From contig CALXUN010000008.1 of the NCBI GenBank assembly GCA_944391705.1, positions 1 to 62,808 on the forward strand: DNA of 62,808 nt, written 5' to 3'. The DNA comes from an uncultured Alphaproteobacteria bacterium (GTDB taxonomy: Bacteria; Pseudomonadota; Alphaproteobacteria; RF32; CAG-239). The position numbers and the translations under genes are program-made. The notes beneath the pieces are model-generated. The model saw only the letters and a list, made by a program, of their open reading frames with translations, was not told the origin of the DNA and made no database searches. This document shows positions 1 to 9,143 of the stretch, in pieces (the first letter of the stretch is position 1; each line of letters starts with the position of its first letter).

Positions 1-116
1 AACTTCCCCTCCATACATCCTAATAATTGTATTTTAAAGGATATTATTATTTTTTTTTTTTTTTTGCAACTTTAAAGTAAGGGGGAAGGTCCCAGGCTGC
101 CTGTATATACGGAGTC

Positions 117-154
117 ACCCCTATGAGCCGACAACGTCGGCGAATATTAGGGGT
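117..154. other. Strong two-part hairpin downstream of rnhA
   Basis: Bases 117-123 (ACCCCTA) pair with 148-154 (TAGGGGT), and inside them GCCGAC at 127-132 pairs with GTCGGC at 136-141 around an AAC loop. It lies 3' of rnhA, which is read leftwards, so it could end that transcript, although no T-run follows directly on the minus strand. A run of T lies at about 49-65. It may instead belong to a longer structured RNA extending towards 75. I recognise no RNA family here. Confidence 0.45.
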
Positions 155-177
155 CTACAAAATGAGGGTTTGAAAAT

Positions 178-630
178 TTATTTCTGATTTTCTTTGATTT
201 TTTGTACTTCTTGGCGGGCAAGGGTATCTACCCGTTCATTTTCCGGGTGTCCGTTGTGGCCTTTTACCCAAACCCAGCGGATTTCATGCTGTCTGATTAG
301 TTCATCAAGCTGCAGCCATAAATCCACATTTTTGACATTGCCTTTTTTATTGGCCGTTTTCCAGTTGTTGCGTTTCCAGTTCGGCATCCATTCCGTAATT
401 CCGCTCATAACATATTTGCTGTCCGTATAAAGGGTAATATTGCAAACGGTTTTAAGCGCTTTCAAAGCCTCAATGACGGCCGTCAGTTCCATGCGGTTGT
501 TGGTGGTTTCGGCCTCTCCGCCGCTTAGTTCTTTTTCAATGTCTTTATAACGAAGCAGGGCAGCCCAGCCGCCGATTCCGGGATTTCCCGAGCAGGCGCC
601 GTCGGTAAATATTTCAATTCTTGCCGCCAT
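178..630 (-). CDS. rnhA: Ribonuclease HI
   Basis: Cuts the RNA strand of RNA-DNA hybrids, removing R-loops and replication primers in the cytoplasm. The protein (about 150 residues, the usual length) opens with [14 protein letters not shown], carrying the first catalytic Asp. It continues with the [13 protein letters not shown] helix (catalytic Glu), YTDSKYV (second Asp) and the late [15 protein letters not shown] segment with the active-site His and last Asp. I place the start at the ATG at 630, which matches the usual N-terminus. A GTG at 642 would add four residues and overlap the upstream gene. It follows the AlbA_2 gene by four bases, so the two are probably co-transcribed. Confidence 0.95.
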   Translation of the reverse strand: MAARIEIFTDGACSGNPGIGGWAALLRYKDIEKELSGGEAETTNNRMELTAVIEALKALKTVCNITLYTDSKYVMSGITEWMPNWKRNNWKTANKKGNVKNVDLWLQLDELIRQHEIRWVWVKGHNGHPENERVDTLARQEVQKIKENQK

Positions 631-634
631 GGTT

Positions 635-1699
635 TTAGGCACTCTTTAAATAATTTCCGAAAAATTCATTCAAAAGCACGGACGTTTCATCTTCTTCGCG
701 CAAAGCTTTGGCGACAAACGAACGCAGCTGGTTTTTCGGAATATAAAATCTGAAATCTTTCGGGGCGGAGCCTTCGGCGCCGATAACGCCGTTTAGGCAA
801 AAATCCTCCTCGACATAAGGCGACAAAATAATCTGCACTTGCGTAAAACGGAAGCGCCCCCGCGGCGGCAGACGCAAGTCCGGCCGGGTAATCAGGTTCA
901 AATGTCCGCTGATACCGGTTAAAGCATCCATCTGATTATAATTCAAAAAACGAACTTTATTATATTCACTGCCGGTCGATTCGGTGGTGCAAGACAAATA
1001 AAGCTCCCGGCCGATGGCATTGCTTTCATTATGCGCCTGAATATAAAAGCTGATTTTAACGTATTTTTCCGGCGGATTGTCGATTGTCTTGGGATACAGG
1101 ATATCCTCATCGGCATTTTCTAAGATTTCAAGGCTTTTATCTTCAATATCCAGTTCAATATTAGGCTGCGGCCTCTTGCCAAACATTCCGGCAATTACCG
1201 CATACGGGGCAGGGACATTGTTGGAACCGGAACGAAGGTAAATCGTGCTGTTGGTGGTGGTCATCAGCGGGGTGATTTCTGATTTCGGGATATAAGTTGC
1301 AATAAAGCCGTCGCCGTTTTCATCGCAGCTGATAATATGGTTGCGCACACCGTTATGGCTGGGAATGGTACAGCCTGAAATTGCTCCTTCAAGCCAGCTC
1401 AAAAAACGGTGCACGTTCTTTACTTTAACCTTAGCCTGCGCCACATCGCCCACTTCGGCATCTCGGGCACATTCAACTCCCCATACCACGACGCCGCCTT
1501 CGGAGTTTCCAAAACCGGATATGGCTTTAGCCAGGTTTTTACGGTCATCCCGGTGCAAAGTGTTAAAATTTTTTCCGGTTGAAACTGCTTGTTTAAAATC
1601 TAAAAACAACTCTTCGGTTTGTCCGTTGATAATAAATTCATCAATGGCGTCTTCCCCGAAATAAACCAGCCTTTGAAAAATGTCTTCCGCGCGCGACAT
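635..1699 (-). CDS. AlbA_2 (Schlafen-like) domain protein, putative transcriptional regulator
   Basis: The N-terminal region has the AlbA_2 pattern: a LDFKQAV strand, then [22 protein letters not shown], where the FxNxxGG core is typical of this putative nucleic-acid-binding domain. The remaining 200 or so residues have no motif I recognise. The start is set at ATG 1699, which has GGAG about 10 bases upstream; an ATG at 1750 adds 17 residues but has no ribosome binding site. About 354 residues. It lies between an M16 peptidase and rnhA, all on the minus strand. A role as regulator or defence-related ATPase-like protein is inferred from the domain only. Confidence 0.7.
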   Translation of the reverse strand: MSRAEDIFQRLVYFGEDAIDEFIINGQTEELFLDFKQAVSTGKNFNTLHRDDRKNLAKAISGFGNSEGGVVVWGVECARDAEVGDVAQAKVKVKNVHRFLSWLEGAISGCTIPSHNGVRNHIISCDENGDGFIATYIPKSEITPLMTTTNSTIYLRSGSNNVPAPYAVIAGMFGKRPQPNIELDIEDKSLEILENADEDILYPKTIDNPPEKYVKISFYIQAHNESNAIGRELYLSCTTESTGSEYNKVRFLNYNQMDALTGISGHLNLITRPDLRLPPRGRFRFTQVQIILSPYVEEDFCLNGVIGAEGSAPKDFRFYIPKNQLRSFVAKALREEDETSVLLNEFFGNYLKSA

Positions 1700-1765
1700 G
1701 GCAAAATTCTCCGATAAAATAAAAGCAGTATACTTTTCATATACTGCCATATTGATAAAAAAATC

Positions 1766-3028
1766 TTAAAATTGCAATAACTTCTGCACCTCATCATACG
1801 CCGGGTAAGATTTTAAATCGCCCAAAAGCGTATAAGTCGGTTTGGAGGCAAACAGCACTTGTGCCGTCTTTTGAATATCCTCAGCACTGACCGCCTCAAT
1901 ACGTTCGACAATTTCTTCGGTCGGAATGATACGGTTATATAAAAGCATTTGGCGTGCCGCCACTTCTGCTGTTGCCGACGAACTTTCAAGAGCCATCAGC
2001 ATACTGGCTTTCAGCTGGACTTTGGCACGGTTTAACTCTTTTTCGGAAACTTTTTCCTGAACCACTTTCTTGATTTCATCTGTTACGACCGGCAGAAGCT
2101 TACCGACATCATCGCCCGAGGTCCCGGCATAAATGCCGAACAGTCCGTTGCCGGTATGTGAATTGGTAAAACTGTATACGGTATAAACCAGCCCGCGCTT
2201 TTCTCTGATTTCCTGAAACAACCTGGATGACATACCGCCGCCGAATAAGGTGGAAAACACCGAAACCGGATAATAAGCCGGGTTTTTATATTCCACGCCT
2301 TTAAAACCTAACAGCACGTGCGCTTGTTCAATATCGCGCTTTTCGGCATAAAACCCGCCCTGATAAACCTGAGGCGCAATTTCAAAAGAAGTTTTCGGAC
2401 GGTATTGAGCCATCCGGCTTTCAACCATTTTAACAAATTCATCATGTTCAAGGTTACCGACGGCAACCACCACGGTATTTTCCGCCGCATAATTATGATG
2501 CATGTATTGGTGTAGTTTTTCGGCCGTAAAAGCACGAACTTTTTCAGCCGGACCCAGGATTGTTCTGCCCAAAGGCTGAGCCGGAAATGCATATTCCTGA
2601 AAGTAATCAAATACGACATCATCGGGCGTGTCTATGCCCTGCTTGATTTCCTGTACCACAACTTCTTTTTCTTTAACCATTTCATCTTCGGGGAAGAGCG
2701 GCGCCATGACAAAATCGGCAATCACATCCAAAGCCAGTTCAATATCGTTTTTAAGCATTTTGGCATAAAAAGCGGTAAACTCACGCGAAGTATAAGCATT
2801 GTTCTGACCGCCGACGTTCTCGATTTCTTCCGAAATCTGTAAAGATGTACGTTTTTCAGTACCCTTAAAGACCATATGCTCGACAAAATGGGATATTCCG
2901 TTGATATCATCTGTTTCATAGGCTGAACCGGTGTTGACCCACAGCCCTAAAGAAACGGTTTCATTTTGCGGCCGCTCGGAAGTGACGATTCTTAAGCCGT
3001 TTTTTAAAATAGTTTGTTTGATTTCCAT
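1766..3028 (-). CDS. M16 family zinc peptidase (processing-peptidase-like)
   Basis: A 420-residue insulinase/mitochondrial-processing-peptidase-type protein. The inverted zinc motif HFVEH lies near residue 46 (HxxEH), followed by MVFKGT and the downstream acidic segment EIENVGGQNNAYTSREFTAF typical of the catalytic half. The C-terminal half carries the inactive M16_C-type repeat, with GGGMSSRLFQEIREKRGLVY as the substrate-grip loop. The length fits the single-chain alphaproteobacterial enzyme often annotated as PqqL- or MPP-like. AGGA lies seven bases before the ATG. It is divergent from the elbB operon. The substrate is unknown; the family degrades peptides, and many homologues lack a signal peptide, as here. 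Confidence 0.9.
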   Translation of the reverse strand: MEIKQTILKNGLRIVTSERPQNETVSLGLWVNTGSAYETDDINGISHFVEHMVFKGTEKRTSLQISEEIENVGGQNNAYTSREFTAFYAKMLKNDIELALDVIADFVMAPLFPEDEMVKEKEVVVQEIKQGIDTPDDVVFDYFQEYAFPAQPLGRTILGPAEKVRAFTAEKLHQYMHHNYAAENTVVVAVGNLEHDEFVKMVESRMAQYRPKTSFEIAPQVYQGGFYAEKRDIEQAHVLLGFKGVEYKNPAYYPVSVFSTLFGGGMSSRLFQEIREKRGLVYTVYSFTNSHTGNGLFGIYAGTSGDDVGKLLPVVTDEIKKVVQEKVSEKELNRAKVQLKASMLMALESSSATAEVAARQMLLYNRIIPTEEIVERIEAVSAEDIQKTAQVLFASKPTYTLLGDLKSYPAYDEVQKLLQF

Positions 3029-3053
3029 TTTATTATCCTGTTTAATTTCAAAA

Positions 3054-3082
3054 TTGACAGCATTATATCGTGCGTGTAAGAT
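3054..3082 (+). promoter_or_regulatory. Sigma-70-type promoter for the elbB-hydG operon
   Basis: TTGACA at 3054-3059, a 17-base spacer and TAAGAT at 3077-3082. It lies about 35 bases before the elbB start in the divergent gap. This is one of the best matches to the vegetative consensus in the window. Confidence 0.65.
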
Positions 3083-3118
3083 AAATCAACACCAAACAAC
3101 AGAAAGGGAAAAATTAAA

Positions 3119-3772
3119 ATGAAAAAGTTTGCCGTAATACTTTCCGGCTGCGGCCGGGCCGACGGTTCGGAAATTCATGAAGCCACCTGTGCCCTGTTGG
3201 CAATTGATAAAGCCGGATGTTCTTATCAGTGCTTTGCACCGGATATCATGCAGGCCGCTGTTATCAACTTGCTGACGGAACGGCCGGTTGATGAAAAACG
3301 CAATGTTTTGGTTGAATCAGCACGCATTGCCCGCGGTAATATTAAGGATTTGAAATATTTTAATCCGGCAGATTTTGATGCTGTTGTTTTTCCGGGTGGT
3401 TTCGGTGCGGTGACCAACTGGTGCAATTTTGCAACCAAAGGAGTTGATTGTCATGTCGAGCCGGAAATCAGGCGTGCCGTTTGGGACAGCTATAAGCAGG
3501 GTCTGGCCATCGGAGCCATGTGTATTGCCCCGGTTCTGATTGCCAAAGTTTTAGGCTCTGAAGGCGTGCACGTTACTATCGGCAATGATACGGCCACCGC
3601 CGCTGCAATTGAACAAATGGGTGCCGTTCATGAAAAGCGCGGTGCAAACGGAGTTTTTATAGATGGAAAACATCGTGTTGCAACCACACCGGCATATATG
3701 CTGGCCGCTTCAATCAAAGAAGTCGCCGAAGGGGCAGAAAATATGGTTGCCGGATTGTTAAAAATGATATGA
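3119..3772 (+). CDS. elbB: ElbB-type glyoxalase III family protein (DJ-1/PfpI superfamily)
   Basis: 217 residues, the normal length for ElbB (isoprenoid biosynthesis protein with amidotransferase-like domain, GATase1-like fold). It starts KKFAVILSGCGRADGSEIHE, the usual opening, and carries the nucleophile elbow IGAMCIAPV with the expected Cys, plus VFPGGFGAVTN. Homologues have weak glyoxalase activity and an unclear link to isoprenoids. AAAGGGA lies eight bases before the start. It leads an operon that ends in hydrogenase maturation genes; gaps to the next genes are 16 bases or overlaps. I see no direct link to hydrogenase chemistry. Confidence 0.9.
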   Translation: MKKFAVILSGCGRADGSEIHEATCALLAIDKAGCSYQCFAPDIMQAAVINLLTERPVDEKRNVLVESARIARGNIKDLKYFNPADFDAVVFPGGFGAVTNWCNFATKGVDCHVEPEIRRAVWDSYKQGLAIGAMCIAPVLIAKVLGSEGVHVTIGNDTATAAAIEQMGAVHEKRGANGVFIDGKHRVATTPAYMLAASIKEVAEGAENMVAGLLKMI

Positions 3773-3788
3773 CGTCAATCGGATAAAT

Positions 3789-4505
3789 ATGCAGTTTTGT
3801 GATACACATATCCATTTGCAGGATATTAAAACAGATTTAAATGAGTTTATTAAAACGGCAAAATCGCTTGGCATAAACCGTTTTATCACGGTTTGCGCAA
3901 CAGAAAGTGACTGGAAAAAAGCCGCAGCGATTGCGGCAGCCTACCCGAAAAGTGTTACGCCGGCTTTTGCCGTTCATCCCTGGTATACAAAACAAGCGCA
4001 GACGGATTGGGAAAAACGTCTGGAGAAAATGTTAAATGAATATCCGAAAGCGCTCATTGGCGAATGTGGTTTTGATTTATTAAAAAACCAAGACTTAAAA
4101 ACACAGGCCGAAGTTTTTGATATACATTTGCAACTGGCAAAAAAATATCACCGTCCGCTTTTAATTCATGCCGTTAAAGCTGAAATGCTGCTTGCTGCCT
4201 ATTGGCAGAAAATGCCTGAAAAATTTATCATCCATTCCTTTAACGGAAATGGGCAAATTCTTGAAAAGACAATAAAATATGGCGGATACGTTTCGCTTAA
4301 TGCTAAAATTTTAAATAAAAAGAATGCCGATGAAATTTTGCGCTTTATTCCGGCAGAACATCTGCTTTTTGAAAGCGATGCGCCATACCAAACCCGGGTG
4401 GAAGACATTATCGGCTTGTGTAAGCGGATAGCAGCCGCGCAAGGAAAAAGTGTTGAAAATTTGGCACAAATTGTTTATGCCAACAGCATAGAGGTACTTA
4501 AATGA
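3789..4505 (+). CDS. TatD family metal-dependent hydrolase (first copy)
   Basis: A 238-residue TIM-barrel metallohydrolase. The metal ligands are visible in order: DTHIHL (HxH) at the N-terminus, GECGFD (Glu), LIHA (His), IIHSFNG (His) and ESDAPY (Asp). The family acts as 3'-5' DNA or D-aminoacyl-tRNA hydrolases. It differs clearly from the classical TatD at 50006-50791, and is shorter, so the genome holds at least two. It overlaps tcdA by four bases, so the two are translationally coupled. Its job in an operon with hydrogenase maturases is not evident. Confidence 0.88.
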   Translation: MQFCDTHIHLQDIKTDLNEFIKTAKSLGINRFITVCATESDWKKAAAIAAAYPKSVTPAFAVHPWYTKQAQTDWEKRLEKMLNEYPKALIGECGFDLLKNQDLKTQAEVFDIHLQLAKKYHRPLLIHAVKAEMLLAAYWQKMPEKFIIHSFNGNGQILEKTIKYGGYVSLNAKILNKKNADEILRFIPAEHLLFESDAPYQTRVEDIIGLCKRIAAAQGKSVENLAQIVYANSIEVLK

Positions 4506-5236
4506 CATGTGATGACAGGTTTATGCGCACCCGTTTGCTTTTGGGCGGGCAGGGTATTGAAAATCTAAAAAAATCAACCGTCATGATTGTTGGTCTTGGC
4601 GCTGTCGGCGGATATGCCCTGGAAGCAATTGCCCGCTCCGGGGTCGGACGTTTAATTTTGGTTGATTTTGATGTGTTTGATATCACCAACATTAACCGCC
4701 AGATTTTAGCCTTAAATTCTACCATTGGCATGAAAAAAACAGAAATTGCGGCTGCCCGTGTTCATGAAATCAATCCGCAATGTCAGCTCATTGTGAAAGA
4801 TATGTTCGTTAATAAGGAAAATTTAGATGAATTGCTGGCAGAATGTCCGGATTATGTCATTGATGCCATAGACACAATGGAACCGAAATGTAATTTGATA
4901 GAAACCTTGCAAAAACAGGGTATACCGTTTATATCATCTATGGGGGCGGCCTTGAAAACCGATGCGTCAGCCATATGCACTGCAAAGCTGTCTCAAACCA
5001 TAAATTGTCCGATGGCACGCAATGTCCGGCAAAAACTAAAAAAACGTGGTGTAAATATTGCTGATATAGATTGTGTTTTTTCTTCCGAACAGTGTATACT
5101 GCCGCAAGAAGCCATCATAGATATGCCGGCCGGAGAAAAAAACATCCTCGGTTCTTTGCCGACCATTACGGCTATTTTCGGCTTAACAATGGCAAATTTT
5201 GTGATTTTAAAACTCGCAAAGGAAAAACGAAAATGA
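4502..5236 (+). CDS. tcdA: tRNA threonylcarbamoyladenosine dehydratase (ThiF/E1-like)
   Basis: Cyclises t6A37 to ct6A in ANN-decoding tRNAs using ATP. The E1-like nucleotide-binding motif VGLGAVGGYALEAIARSGVG is followed by LVDFDVFDITNINRQ, the adenylate-binding signature, then VIDAIDTMEPK and SSMGAALKTD. At 244 residues it is slightly shorter than the E. coli protein. The stop codon overlaps the following start as ATGA at 5233-5236, so expression is coupled to the HydF-like gene. Other E1-like adenylases (ThiF, MoeB) are possible, but the RQ and SMGA segments fit TcdA best. Confidence 0.85.
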   Translation: MTCDDRFMRTRLLLGGQGIENLKKSTVMIVGLGAVGGYALEAIARSGVGRLILVDFDVFDITNINRQILALNSTIGMKKTEIAAARVHEINPQCQLIVKDMFVNKENLDELLAECPDYVIDAIDTMEPKCNLIETLQKQGIPFISSMGAALKTDASAICTAKLSQTINCPMARNVRQKLKKRGVNIADIDCVFSSEQCILPQEAIIDMPAGEKNILGSLPTITAIFGLTMANFVILKLAKEKRK

Positions 5237-6465
5237 AACAAACTACCACCGAACCGAAAATCAAAATCGTTTTACTCGGACGAAAAGGTGTCGGAAAAAG
5301 CAGCTTTTTAAGTTTAATGCTTGACCAAAATGCCCAAAACATTTCAAAGCCGTCCTTGCTGCTTGCAGGAGTCGGGGAAATAAGCCAGCAGATGCACCCT
5401 TTTGGCACGGTTTTATGGTATGACACACCGGGACTTTCTGAAGAAAATATAACATCCGGTTTGTCATCACTGGCATCTGTTTTGCAACAATCGGATGTTG
5501 CGGTTTTGGTTTGTGAAGGCGATAAAATCGGTGCTGTTGAGCGAGATATCATCACCCACCTGGAACTTAAAAGAATTCCGAGAATTGTTGTTTTTAATAA
5601 AGCAGACACACATCATATTGGAAATCCCGAAGGAGCAATTTCTGTTAATTCTTTGGATAAAACGCAAAGGTTAAAAGTACTGGCAGAACTAAAAGCGGCT
5701 TTAATCCGCGTATCACCGGAAGATTTAGTTGTTCCGCCGGTTTTGTTAGGTGATTTGGTGCCGGATTCCGGCAGTGTGGTTATGCTGGTTCCAAATGATT
5801 ATGAAGTGGCCAAAGGGCGGATTTCTTTGCCGCATACACAAGTTATCCGCGATTGTCTGGATCATGACCAGATGATTTTAACGGTTAAAGAAAAACAATA
5901 TACAAAGGCCTTGGAAAGTTTAACGCACAGACCGGATTTAATTGTATGCGACTCTCAATTAGTGGAACAGATGGTGGTGCAAACCCCCAACAATGTTAAA
6001 TGTACGAGTTTTTCAGTTTTGACGGCACGTACTCTTGGAGATTTACAACAAATGACCGACGGGGCTCTTGCCATCTGGCAGTTAAAAGACGGTGACAGAG
6101 TTTTAATTGCAGAGCCGATTTTGCCGGAAAATCTGAAAGATGATACGGGAACGGTTAAAATTCCGCGTTGGTTGTCTGAGAGGACCGGTAAAGATTTAAT
6201 TATTGAACATATATACGGTTCAAGCTGTCCGCTTGGTCTGAATGAGTATAACCTTGTTATTCATCGCGGGCTTCACCAACACAGCCGCAAAGATTTTTTG
6301 GAAGAACAAAGCCGTTGTGCGGCAGCTAATGTGCCTTTAACAAATTACAGTGTATGTTTATCTGAATTAAACGGTGTTCTTTCCAGAATTTTGGAACCGT
6401 TTCCCAACACCTTGGAACGTTACAAACGCAAACGGGAAGAAATTATATATAAAACATCTGTATAA
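5233..6465 (+). CDS. HydF-like GTPase lacking the iron-sulfur cluster ligands
   Basis: 410 residues and alignable end to end with the true HydF that follows, including near-identical stretches such as VLVCEGDKIGA, NPEGAI and IRDCLDH. The P-loop (GRKGVGKSS, residues 16-24), DTPG (64-67) and NKAD (122-125) are kept. However, the switch-I PGTTTD of HydF is replaced by SLLLAG at residues 41-46. All three cluster cysteines are also gone: HydF C298, C347 and C350 correspond to Ile296, Arg345 and His348. It therefore should not bind the [4Fe-4S] cluster as HydF does and may be slow or inactive as a GTPase. It starts in the ATGA overlap with tcdA; a longer frame back to 5071 only shadows tcdA. It could be a partner or regulator of HydF, or a decaying duplicate, though the frame is intact. 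Confidence 0.85.
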   Translation: MKQTTTEPKIKIVLLGRKGVGKSSFLSLMLDQNAQNISKPSLLLAGVGEISQQMHPFGTVLWYDTPGLSEENITSGLSSLASVLQQSDVAVLVCEGDKIGAVERDIITHLELKRIPRIVVFNKADTHHIGNPEGAISVNSLDKTQRLKVLAELKAALIRVSPEDLVVPPVLLGDLVPDSGSVVMLVPNDYEVAKGRISLPHTQVIRDCLDHDQMILTVKEKQYTKALESLTHRPDLIVCDSQLVEQMVVQTPNNVKCTSFSVLTARTLGDLQQMTDGALAIWQLKDGDRVLIAEPILPENLKDDTGTVKIPRWLSERTGKDLIIEHIYGSSCPLGLNEYNLVIHRGLHQHSRKDFLEEQSRCAAANVPLTNYSVCLSELNGVLSRILEPFPNTLERYKRKREEIIYKTSV

Positions 6466-6484
6466 GAGACTTTAAGGAAAAACA

Positions 6485-7720
6485 ATGCAACAGACACCAA
6501 AAGGATTAAGGCTGCAAATTGCCCTCTTGGGGCGCGTTAATGCCGGAAAATCAAGCTTTTTGAATCTGGTTACGGGACAAAGTATTGCCATAACCTCGGA
6601 TATTCCGGGTACCACGACCGATGTGGTGGAAAAAGCCCAGGAACTGTTGCCGATTGGTCCGGTTTTATGGCTTGATACGGCGGGTTTCGGTGATAAAACG
6701 GAACTGTCGGCAAAGCGCCTGGAAAAAACTAAAAAAGTTCTTGACCGGGCAGATGTTGCGGTTTTGGTTTGTGAAGGCGATAAAATCGGCGCCATTGAAC
6801 GTAAAGTCATTGATCTGGCCGAACAGAAGAAAACGCCGCTGATTGTAGTTTTTAACAAAGCAGATATTCATAAAATCAAAAATCCTGAAGGGGCAATTGT
6901 GGTTAATTCGCTGGATAAATCTTCCCGCGACCGGGTTTTGACCGAGCTTAAAGCTGCTTTAATCCGTTTATGCCCGGAAGAAAGCTTAAACCCGCCGGCT
7001 ATATTGGGTGATCTGGCGCCGGCGCACGGTACGGTTGTAATGATTGTCCCGATTGATTATGAAGCGCCGAAAGGGCGGATTATCCTGCCTCAGGTTCAGG
7101 CTATCCGCGATTGTCTGGATCATAATCAGGCCGTTATGGTTGTTAAAGAAAATGATTATCAAAGTGTATTAAAAAACTTCAAGAAACAGCCGGATTTGGT
7201 GGTTTGTGATTCGCAGGTTGTGCACCAAATGGTTGAACAAACACCGCCGGGAATAAAATGTACCACGTTTTCAATTTTAATGGCGCGTTTAAAGGGCGAC
7301 CTGGCAAAGCTGGTCGAAGGTGCGGAAGCTATATGGCAGTTGGTTGACGGTGATCGGGTTTTAATTGCCGAATCCTGTACCCATCATGCCATAGACGATG
7401 ATATCGGCCGGGTCAAAATCCCGAGGCTTTTGCTTGAAAAAACCGGCCGACAGTTAATCATCGACCATGTGTCGGGTTGTGAGTTTCCGGGAGGTTTGGC
7501 TAAATATAACCTGGTTATTCAGTGCGGAGGGTGTATGCAAAACCGCAAAGAAATTTTATCAAGAATTAATCAATGTAAAGCCGCCGGTGTGCCGATTACC
7601 AATTATGGTGTCTGCCTCTCGGCTTTAAATGGAGTTCTGGAAAGGGTTTTAGGACCGTTTCCGGAAGTGTTGAAAATGTATAGAAAGGAAAACAATGGCA
7701 AGCGGACTACCAAAAATTGA
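6485..7720 (+). CDS. hydF: [FeFe]-hydrogenase H-cluster maturation GTPase HydF
   Basis: Scaffold and carrier on which the 2Fe subcluster is assembled before delivery to apo-hydrogenase. 411 residues. The N-terminal G domain has GRVNAGKSS (16-24), PGTTTD (41-46), DTAG (64-67) and NKAD (124-127). A dimerisation domain follows, then the cluster domain with C298 and CGGC (C347, C350), the spacing expected for HydF. NYGVCLSALNGVL near the C-terminus is also typical. The gene lies 19 bases after its degenerate paralogue and overlaps hydG by 26 bases, so the three are one transcriptional unit. Confidence 0.96.
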   Translation: MQQTPKGLRLQIALLGRVNAGKSSFLNLVTGQSIAITSDIPGTTTDVVEKAQELLPIGPVLWLDTAGFGDKTELSAKRLEKTKKVLDRADVAVLVCEGDKIGAIERKVIDLAEQKKTPLIVVFNKADIHKIKNPEGAIVVNSLDKSSRDRVLTELKAALIRLCPEESLNPPAILGDLAPAHGTVVMIVPIDYEAPKGRIILPQVQAIRDCLDHNQAVMVVKENDYQSVLKNFKKQPDLVVCDSQVVHQMVEQTPPGIKCTTFSILMARLKGDLAKLVEGAEAIWQLVDGDRVLIAESCTHHAIDDDIGRVKIPRLLLEKTGRQLIIDHVSGCEFPGGLAKYNLVIQCGGCMQNRKEILSRINQCKAAGVPITNYGVCLSALNGVLERVLGPFPEVLKMYRKENNGKRTTKN

Positions 7721-9122
7721 TGTTGAAGGGCTAAAGTCATTTATTGATGAAGCCGAAATTGAAGAATTATTGAATAAAAAAAGCACAGATAAAGGAAAAA
7801 TCAGGGAAATTATTGCCAAATCTCTTGACAAGAACCGTTTGGAACTGCCGGAAATGGCTGCTTTGTTAAATGCTGATGATCCGGAATTGGTGGCGGAAAT
7901 CAAGGAAGGCGCCCGGGAACTCAAACGCCGGATTTACGGCAACCGGATTGTGCTGTTTGCCCCGCTTTATGTCGGTAATGACTGTATTAACAATTGCTCT
8001 TATTGCGGTTTCAGAGCTTCAAATCTGGAACTCGTCCGCCGTACTTTAAGCTTAAAAGAACTGGAAAAAGAGGTTCGGATGCTTGAAAGCCGCGGCCATA
8101 AGCGCTTAATTTTGGTTTACGGCGAACATCCGCGTTATGATGCCGATTTTATTTATGAAACAACGCGCAAAGTTTACGAAACCAAAGAAGGAAAGGGGGA
8201 AATCCGCCGCGTCAACATTAATGCAGCACCGTTTGACGTTGAAGGATTTAAGAAAATCAAATCGGCGGGTATCGGGACATTCCAGATCTTTCAGGAAACT
8301 TATCACCAAAAAACCTATGCCCAAGTGCACCCGAGCGGTTTAAAAAGCAATTATTTATGGCGTTTGTTTGCCTTTGACCGTGCCATGGAAGCCGGTATTG
8401 ATGATGTCGGCATGGGGGCGTTGATTGGCTTATATAATCATAAATTTGAAGCGATGGCGATGTTAAAGCACACCATTCATCTGGAAGAAAAATTCGGTGT
8501 CGGACCGCATACCATTTCATTTCCGCGGATTGAACCGGCCATCGGCACAAAATTTGCCGACCGTCCGCCGTATCAGACATCTGATGAGGATTTCATGAAA
8601 ATGATTGCGGTTATCAGACTTTCCGTTCCGTATACCGGTATGATTTTAACCGCCCGAGAACCGGTTGCCTTGCGCAATGAAGCCATATCATACGGCGTCA
8701 GCCAGATTGATGCCGGCTCAGACATCGGTGTCGGCGCTTATGCCAAAGAAGATGAGGTTGAAAGTGCCAAAAAAAGTCAGTTTGTATTAAGTGATAACCG
8801 CAGTCTTGATGAAGTTATCGGACAATTATGCGAACACGGGTTTTTACCGTCATTTTGCACCGGGTGCTATCGTTTGGGCAGAACCGGGGAACATTTTATG
8901 GAATTTGCCATTCCGGGCTTTGTCAAGAAATTCTGCACACCAAATGCCGTTTTGACTTTAACGGAATATTTGCTGGATTATGCTTCACCGGAAACCAAAG
9001 ACAAAGGCATTAAACGCATTAAAGAAGAATTGGCAGACATTCCGCAAACAAACCCGATAAAACAGCAATTGTTGGAGAAGTTGTCCGAAGTGGAAAACGG
9101 CAAACGCGATTTGTTTTTTTAA
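7695..9122 (+). CDS. hydG: [FeFe]-hydrogenase maturase HydG (radical SAM tyrosine lyase)
   Basis: Splits tyrosine with a radical SAM mechanism to give CO and cyanide for the H-cluster. 475 residues, normal length. The SAM-cluster motif CX3CX2C is at C97, C101 and C104 (NDCINNCSYC), and the C-terminal auxiliary-cluster motif CX2CX22C is at C388, C391 and C414. Both are intact. AAAGGAA precedes the ATG at 7695 inside the hydF tail, so translation is coupled. The unit ends at a repeat with a hairpin and at a perfect terminator at 9227-9260. Confidence 0.97.
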   Translation: MASGLPKIDVEGLKSFIDEAEIEELLNKKSTDKGKIREIIAKSLDKNRLELPEMAALLNADDPELVAEIKEGARELKRRIYGNRIVLFAPLYVGNDCINNCSYCGFRASNLELVRRTLSLKELEKEVRMLESRGHKRLILVYGEHPRYDADFIYETTRKVYETKEGKGEIRRVNINAAPFDVEGFKKIKSAGIGTFQIFQETYHQKTYAQVHPSGLKSNYLWRLFAFDRAMEAGIDDVGMGALIGLYNHKFEAMAMLKHTIHLEEKFGVGPHTISFPRIEPAIGTKFADRPPYQTSDEDFMKMIAVIRLSVPYTGMILTAREPVALRNEAISYGVSQIDAGSDIGVGAYAKEDEVESAKKSQFVLSDNRSLDEVIGQLCEHGFLPSFCTGCYRLGRTGEHFMEFAIPGFVKKFCTPNAVLTLTEYLLDYASPETKDKGIKRIKEELADIPQTNPIKQQLLEKLSEVENGKRDLFF

Positions 9123-9143
9123 AATCCATAAAAACGAAAAGAG

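Noticed and set aside
5071-5232. Longer start for the HydF-like gene
   Set aside because: The added residues are the out-of-frame copy of the tcdA end; the ATGA overlap at 5233 matches the HydF N-terminus.
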